DNA of 16,609 bases from an uncultured Clostridia bacterium (GTDB lineage: Bacteria; Bacillota; Clostridia; Christensenellales; Aristaeellaceae), in contig CALGYL010000258.1 in assembly GCA_937934775.1 (NCBI GenBank), positions 1 to 16,609 on the forward strand. The letters are read 5' to 3'. Position numbers and translations under genes: made by a program. Below, piece after piece: positions 12,800-16,609 of this stretch (position 1 is the stretch's first letter; each line of letters starts with the position of its first letter). The notes beneath the pieces were generated by a model. That model worked only from the letters and a program-made list of their open reading frames with translations. It ran no database searches and was not told the DNA's origin.

Positions 12800-14600
12800 G
12801 CGCCACCACGGTGCCCACGCCCTCCCAACTGCGGAAGATCACTCTGGCCTCCCCCAGATAGTAGGACCGGATGCGCAGCGCCGCGTTGTCCAGGCCGATG
12901 CCCTGGCCGGCGTTGCCCCCGTCCTTCCCCGCAAAGCAGCGGTTCAACCGCTCCACCTGCATCCGCGCCATGCCGTGACCATTGTCGCGAATGGTCACGC
13001 GGATGCGTTTTTCATCAAAGGACGCGATTTTGACCTCGATCAGCCCGCCGGAGGTAACCCCTTCGAAGCCATGCAGCAGGCTGTTCTCAACGAAGGGCTG
13101 CAGGATGAGCTTATGCACCGGCCAGAGCGCGGCGGTGGCCTCCACCTTGATTCCATAATCGATCGCGCCGCCGTAGCGCAACCGCTGCAGTTCCAGGTAG
13201 TCTCCCAGCCAGTCGGCCTCCTCCCGGATGGACACGATGCCGGTTGAGCGCTCAAAGGTATAGCGCAGCATCTTTGACAGGTGCTGGATCTGCCTGGACA
13301 CGTCGTGGTTTCCGGCGTGGATGGCGGTAAAACTGATGGTGGACAGCGTGTTGTGCAGGAAATGGCTGTCAATCTGGTTTTCCAGCGCGTGAATCTCCGA
13401 TGCCCGGAGGTTGTCCAGCGCCTCGATGGCGCGCCGGCTCTCCTGCTCCCGCTCCAGGCTCACCTGGCGCAGCCGGGAAGTCATGCTGTTGAAGGACGTG
13501 ATGATCTGCCCGATCTCGTTGACCTGCCGCGTGCGCACCAGCGCGTCCAAATTGCCCGCTTCCACCTCTTCAAGGCCCGCCCGCAGCCGCCGGATCGAGC
13601 GAATGATGCGCTGCACCATGCTGCCCACCACCAGGACGAACAGCACCGTTAGTACGGTCAGGACCAGCGCCAGCCGCCGTGTGTAGCGGTCGGCGTCCTC
13701 AAGCAGCGCCCCCTTGTCCACCACCCGCATCAGCGTCAAGCCCAGCGCGCTCACCGGCTGTTTCAGGGTGATCATGCCGCCCGGAATCACCAGCGCGTCC
13801 GGCGCTTCGCTGTCCGATAACGTCCGCCCGATCACGGTGACGTCGGGGTGGGCCAGCACCACGCCCTCCTGATTGACCAGAATGCCGTAGGAGGCGCTCT
13901 CCCCGTCCGCCGTCCGGGTCGGATTGGTCAGCCTGTTCAGCTCTACAGAATCGAAGCTGAGCACCACCACGCCGTAGCGCTTGTGGCTGTACAGGTCGCG
14001 CAGCGGGTAGGCCAGGTGGAAAAAGCGCTTGCCGCCGGTGGAATTGTCCCGGGGCGCGACATCCACCTGCATGGAGTCCATCAGGCTGGTCTTTTCGCAC
14101 AACACCTTCAGTTGGTCCGAATGGTCCTGCCCCATCGCCCAGCCGAACCAGCCCAGGCCCACGGTGGTCTTGAGCTTGTTGTAATAAATATAGGAACCAT
14201 CCGGCATGTAGACGGTGTAGGCTACCGCGTCGCTCAGGTCACTCAGGTGGTCCCGCATCGCGTCGTGCAAAAGCTGGGAAGCGTAGGCGCGGTCGGAAGG
14301 CGCGCTCACCTGGTAGGCGATGGCGTACCGGAGCACTCTGGGATCGATCACGCATTCGAACACCAGGTTCCGGCAGTTGCGGACATAGCTGCGCACGTTG
14401 CCCGCCTGGACCGATAGATAATCCCGCTCCACCTGCTCCACCGAGTGGGTGAGCGCGGGGTTGAAGTACTGCTGGACAAAGATGATCGCAACCAGGATGA
14501 ACAGAAAACCCGCCAACACGATCGAAAGCACAAAGCGGGGCAACAGGCTGGCGTGTACCCAGCCCATTCCCCGCCGGTAGATGGCGCGTATGAGGCGCAT
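12756..14600 (-). CDS. YesM-type membrane histidine kinase
   Basis: A 614-residue sensor kinase. TM1 is at about 22-44, an extracytoplasmic sensor region (Cache-like) at about 45-308, TM2 at about 309-328, a HAMP linker at about 330-381, and a HisKA_7TM/YesM-type domain with the phosphorylated H413 in NQIDSHFLHNTL. The usual QInPHFLyNTL reads D-S-H-F-L-H here, a small deviation. ATP-binding boxes are PFVENSLLHG, DNGHGMA and GQGIGLDN. It starts (ATG 14600) three nt after the stop of the permease gene, so it belongs to the second ABC operon, and it presumably senses that transporter's sugar or its binding protein. No clear SD is visible before the ATG; coupling to the permease stop is likely. 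Stop codon region overlaps the regulator gene by 44 nt. Confidence 0.92.
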   Translation of the reverse strand: MRLIRAIYRRGMGWVHASLLPRFVLSIVLAGFLFILVAIIFVQQYFNPALTHSVEQVERDYLSVQAGNVRSYVRNCRNLVFECVIDPRVLRYAIAYQVSAPSDRAYASQLLHDAMRDHLSDLSDAVAYTVYMPDGSYIYYNKLKTTVGLGWFGWAMGQDHSDQLKVLCEKTSLMDSMQVDVAPRDNSTGGKRFFHLAYPLRDLYSHKRYGVVVLSFDSVELNRLTNPTRTADGESASYGILVNQEGVVLAHPDVTVIGRTLSDSEAPDALVIPGGMITLKQPVSALGLTLMRVVDKGALLEDADRYTRRLALVLTVLTVLFVLVVGSMVQRIIRSIRRLRAGLEEVEAGNLDALVRTRQVNEIGQIITSFNSMTSRLRQVSLEREQESRRAIEALDNLRASEIHALENQIDSHFLHNTLSTISFTAIHAGNHDVSRQIQHLSKMLRYTFERSTGIVSIREEADWLGDYLELQRLRYGGAIDYGIKVEATAALWPVHKLILQPFVENSLLHGFEGVTSGGLIEVKIASFDEKRIRVTIRDNGHGMARMQVERLNRCFAGKDGGNAGQGIGLDNAALRIRSYYLGEARVIFRSWEGVGTVVALILPRAECRHPAVP

Positions 14601-14603
14601 GGC

Positions 14604-15476
14604 CTATTCTTTGATGGCGCCGGCGGTCAGCCCGCCGACGATGTACTTCTGAAGTCCCACGAAGATCAGGACCACCGGGATTACCAGAATCATACCGTAG
14701 GCCATAATCTGGTTCCACTTGGTGCCATACTTGTCCATGTACTTGTAGATGTTCGCGGTCAGCGGGCGCATGTTGGCTTTGACGTTGAACGTCATCGAGT
14801 AGACCAGGTCGTTCCAGCCGTGCAGGAAGCAGAACACCAGACAGGTGACGATGCCCACCCGCGCGATGGGGACCATGATTCTAAGGAACGACGTCAGCGC
14901 ATTGCAGCCGTCAATGCGGGCCGCTTCGTCCAAAGACTTGGGCAGGCTCAGGAAGAAGGGTCTGAGCGTCACCACAATGAACGGGATCGACCCGGTCGCG
15001 ATCGCCATGACCGGCGCGATGTAGCTGTTCAAAAGGCCCATCTTGGTGAACGTCAGGTACAGCGGGGTGAGCAGAAGGCTGTTGGGCATCATCTGCGTCA
15101 CCAGGAACAAAAGCATCAGCGTTTTTTTAAAGGGAATGTTGAACCGCGCCAGGCCGTAGGCCGCCGTCAGCCCAAGCAGGGTGGACACCACCATGTTGCA
15201 GCTGGCGATGGCGAAGCTGTTGAACAGGGAAGCCAGGAATTCCTTGTCGCCCAGCTGCGTCACCCACGGGGTAAAGGTAAACACCCTGGGCCAGAAGGAG
15301 ATGTTCTTGTCGAAAATCTCCACGTCCGTCTTGAATGTCGAAATCAGAATCCAGTACAGCGGGAACAGGAACGTAATGGCGACGATCACGGCGATCAGGT
15401 TCATGCCCAGCCGCTTCAGGCGTGTGCGCCTGCTTTCGATTTCCAAACTGCGGTTCACAATCGCACCCTGCGCCAC
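14604..15476 (-). CDS. Sugar ABC permease, AraQ/MalG type
   Basis: A 290-residue membrane permease. The first helix is at about 25-45, followed by several more; the EAA loop DEAARIDGC (183-191) is followed by FLRIMVPIARVG. The C-terminus LTAGAIKE is typical of the MalG/AraQ class. It starts with GTG at 15476, one nt after the stop of the upstream permease gene, with GAGGTGAT seven nt upstream; the alternative in-frame GTG a few codons later has no SD. Together with the upstream permease it forms the membrane pair of the second sugar ABC transporter. Confidence 0.9.
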   Translation of the reverse strand: MAQGAIVNRSLEIESRRTRLKRLGMNLIAVIVAITFLFPLYWILISTFKTDVEIFDKNISFWPRVFTFTPWVTQLGDKEFLASLFNSFAIASCNMVVSTLLGLTAAYGLARFNIPFKKTLMLLFLVTQMMPNSLLLTPLYLTFTKMGLLNSYIAPVMAIATGSIPFIVVTLRPFFLSLPKSLDEAARIDGCNALTSFLRIMVPIARVGIVTCLVFCFLHGWNDLVYSMTFNVKANMRPLTANIYKYMDKYGTKWNQIMAYGMILVIPVVLIFVGLQKYIVGGLTAGAIKE

Positions 15477-15477
15477 G

Positions 15478-16383
15478 CTACATCACCTCGTCCTTCCGGA
15501 TCAGCCTCAGGTAGAACACGCCCACACACATCAGGCACAGGAACAGAACCACCGCGCTGGCCGCGCCCAGTGAGAAATTAAACAGCGTGAAGCTCTGGCG
15601 GTAGCTGTAGGTGGACAGAACCTCCGTGGCGTTGAGCGGGCCGCCCTTGGTCATCATGAAGATCAGGTCGAACACCTTGAAGGTGTAGATAAACCCCAGC
15701 ATCAGAACCGACATGATCGCGGGCTTCAAAAGCGGAATCGTGATGTGGAAGAACCGCTTAACGACGTTTGCGCCGTCGATAGCGGCGCTCTCGTACACGT
15801 CGGCGGGGATGTTGGACATGCCGGTGGTGAGCAGCAGCATGTTGAATGGGATACCCACCCAGCAGTTGGCGATGATCACCGCCCACATCGCAAGGCTTGG
15901 ATCAATCAGCCAGCCCAGCGGCGCGCCCACGCCGATGCCGATGTAGGAGAGGAGCTTGTTGATGACGCCGCCCTCGGTCAGGAACATGTATTTGAACAAA
16001 AGGCCCGTCACCGAAACCGGCATCATCCAGGCCACCAGAATCGTTCCGCGCACCGGCCCCGCCAGCTTGAAATGGCCGTTGAAAAAGACCGCCAGCAGGA
16101 GCCCCAGCGTGAACTGAATCACGATGCACGCGATGGTGAACCAGAACGTCTGGCCCATCGCGGTCGTAAACTCCGAGTCCTTGAACAGCGCGATGTAATT
16201 GGCCAAGCCAACGAACACCGAAGTGTCCCCTTTGAAGGTCATCACGGTCAGGTCCCGGAAGGAGAGCACAAAGTTATAAATCAGCGGATAGACCATCAGC
16301 GACAGCATGTACACAACGGCCGGCAGCGCGAACAGGAAGCCGGTGATGCGGTCGCGGTTGCGCCGATACCATTTCATCGTCAC
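15478..16383 (-). CDS. Sugar ABC permease, MalF/UgpA type
   Basis: A 301-residue membrane permease with a basic N-terminus (YRRNRDR), first helix at about 14-40, and EAA loop ESAAIDGAN (198-206) followed by FFHITIPLLKPA. GTG at 16383 is chosen because GGAGGTG lies seven nt upstream; the ATG two codons later (16377) would have 13-nt spacing and is the alternative. Its stop codon is one nt from the start of the next permease. It is downstream of the binding-protein gene, separated by the hairpin at 16409-16446. The substrate is a sugar, unspecified. Confidence 0.9.
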   Translation of the reverse strand: MTMKWYRRNRDRITGFLFALPAVVYMLSLMVYPLIYNFVLSFRDLTVMTFKGDTSVFVGLANYIALFKDSEFTTAMGQTFWFTIACIVIQFTLGLLLAVFFNGHFKLAGPVRGTILVAWMMPVSVTGLLFKYMFLTEGGVINKLLSYIGIGVGAPLGWLIDPSLAMWAVIIANCWVGIPFNMLLLTTGMSNIPADVYESAAIDGANVVKRFFHITIPLLKPAIMSVLMLGFIYTFKVFDLIFMMTKGGPLNATEVLSTYSYRQSFTLFNFSLGAASAVVLFLCLMCVGVFYLRLIRKDEVM

Positions 16384-16408
16384 GGGACGGCACCTCCATC
16401 TGGCGTTA

Positions 16409-16446
16409 TGGCCTGTCCGCCCGGTGCAAACCGGGCGGACAGGCCA
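16409..16446 (-). other. Perfect 15-bp hairpin after second binding-protein gene
   Basis: Arms 16410-16424 and 16431-16445 are exact reverse complements (15 bp, plus a closing T-A) around a 6-nt loop (TGCAAA). It begins 18 nt after the stop of the binding-protein gene and ends 26 nt before the permease start. There is no T tract on the minus strand. Same architecture as the hairpin at 3721-3757, with a different sequence. Confidence 0.75.
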
Positions 16447-16464
16447 GATTCCTCGGAATCCGGA

Positions 16465-16609
16465 TTACTGAGCCAGAATGCCTTTGACGGTCTCGGCGGC
16501 GGTATCCAGCGCGGCCTGCGGCGCCTTCACGCCCGTGAAGGCCTCATGCTCGGCGACCGAGATGGCCGTGGAGATTTCCGCCCAGCGCGGGTGCGGGCCG
16601 CGGGGCATG
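16465..16609 (-). CDS. Sugar ABC binding protein, C-terminal fragment
   Basis: The last 47 codons of a gene that runs off the right edge, ending in TAA at 16467-16465. The translated tail contains RGPHPRWAEISTAISVAEHEAFTG split over about 20 residues, then APQAALDTAAETVKGILAQ. The pattern 'P..P.W..I......e.eaf.G..sp..Al..a...v..iL' is typical of the C-terminus of family 1 extracellular sugar-binding proteins (MalE/UgpB type). Its position just before two permease genes supports this. Confidence 0.85.
   Translation of the reverse strand, partial: MPRGPHPRWAEISTAISVAEHEAFTGVKAPQAALDTAAETVKGILAQ

Noticed and set aside
14445..15581. 378-codon plus-strand frame across a permease and the kinase start
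   Set aside because: It spans two convincing minus-strand genes, is His/Gln/Arg-rich and has no start signal.
16457..16466. Palindrome AATCCGGATT at the second binding-protein stop codon
   Set aside because: Ten base pairs without flanking symmetry overlapping a coding end is likely chance.

Overview
The window looks like a piece of a GC-rich, saccharolytic Bacillota (Clostridia-type) chromosome. The reasons are strong AGGAGG-type ribosome binding sites, LplA/LplB/YtcP-type sugar ABC transporters, a YesM/YesN-type two-component pair, a ROK repressor, sigma-A promoters matching TTGACA-17-TATAAT, and short intergenic distances with overlapping start and stop codons. The exact taxon cannot be named from the sequence. 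No rRNA, tRNA, CRISPR array, transposase or phage gene was seen.

Layout. (1) 1-193 (+): the 3' end of an AEC-family (auxin efflux carrier-like) permease, followed by a hairpin at 323-352 that it shares with the convergent gene. (2) 383-5456 (-), read right to left: an LplA-like solute-binding protein, a perfect 15-bp hairpin, an LplB-like permease, a YtcP/LplC-like permease and a URO-D-fold protein. (3) 5457-5832: a 376-nt gene-free stretch packed with inverted repeats and a 17-bp direct repeat. (4) 5833-9772 (-): a family 4 glycosidase, a divergent PfkB-type kinase and an MttB-type (non-pyrrolysine) corrinoid methyltransferase, driven by a consensus promoter at about 9850-9878. (5) 9884-11142: a ROK repressor on the minus strand with its own promoter and a textbook terminator. 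(6) 11171-11960 (+): nagB (glucosamine-6-phosphate deaminase family), divergent from the ROK gene. (7) 12065-12799 (+): a YesN/AraC-type response regulator whose 3' end overlaps the 3' end of (8) a YesM-type histidine kinase (12756-14600, -). The kinase is the last gene of a second sugar ABC operon: binding-protein C-terminus, 15-bp hairpin, MalF-type permease, AraQ/MalG-type permease, kinase. That operon continues beyond the right edge.

How it may work together. The ROK protein probably controls both nagB and the GH4-kinase-methyltransferase operon, because the two promoters carry nearly the same 15-bp element (AAGTT-2nt-TTAATAAA) at the expected transcription start. A sugar or glycoside taken up by the LplA/B/YtcP system would be cleaved by the NAD-dependent GH4 enzyme, phosphorylated by the PfkB-type kinase, and partly fed into glycolysis through NagB. 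The unexpected ingredient is two proteins related to corrinoid methyl transfer (MttB-like and URO-D-like) inside this sugar locus. That raises the possibility of a pathway that strips methyl groups from a methylated sugar or a glycoside with a methylated aglycone. This is inference; neither a corrinoid protein nor a transporter ATPase is encoded in the window.
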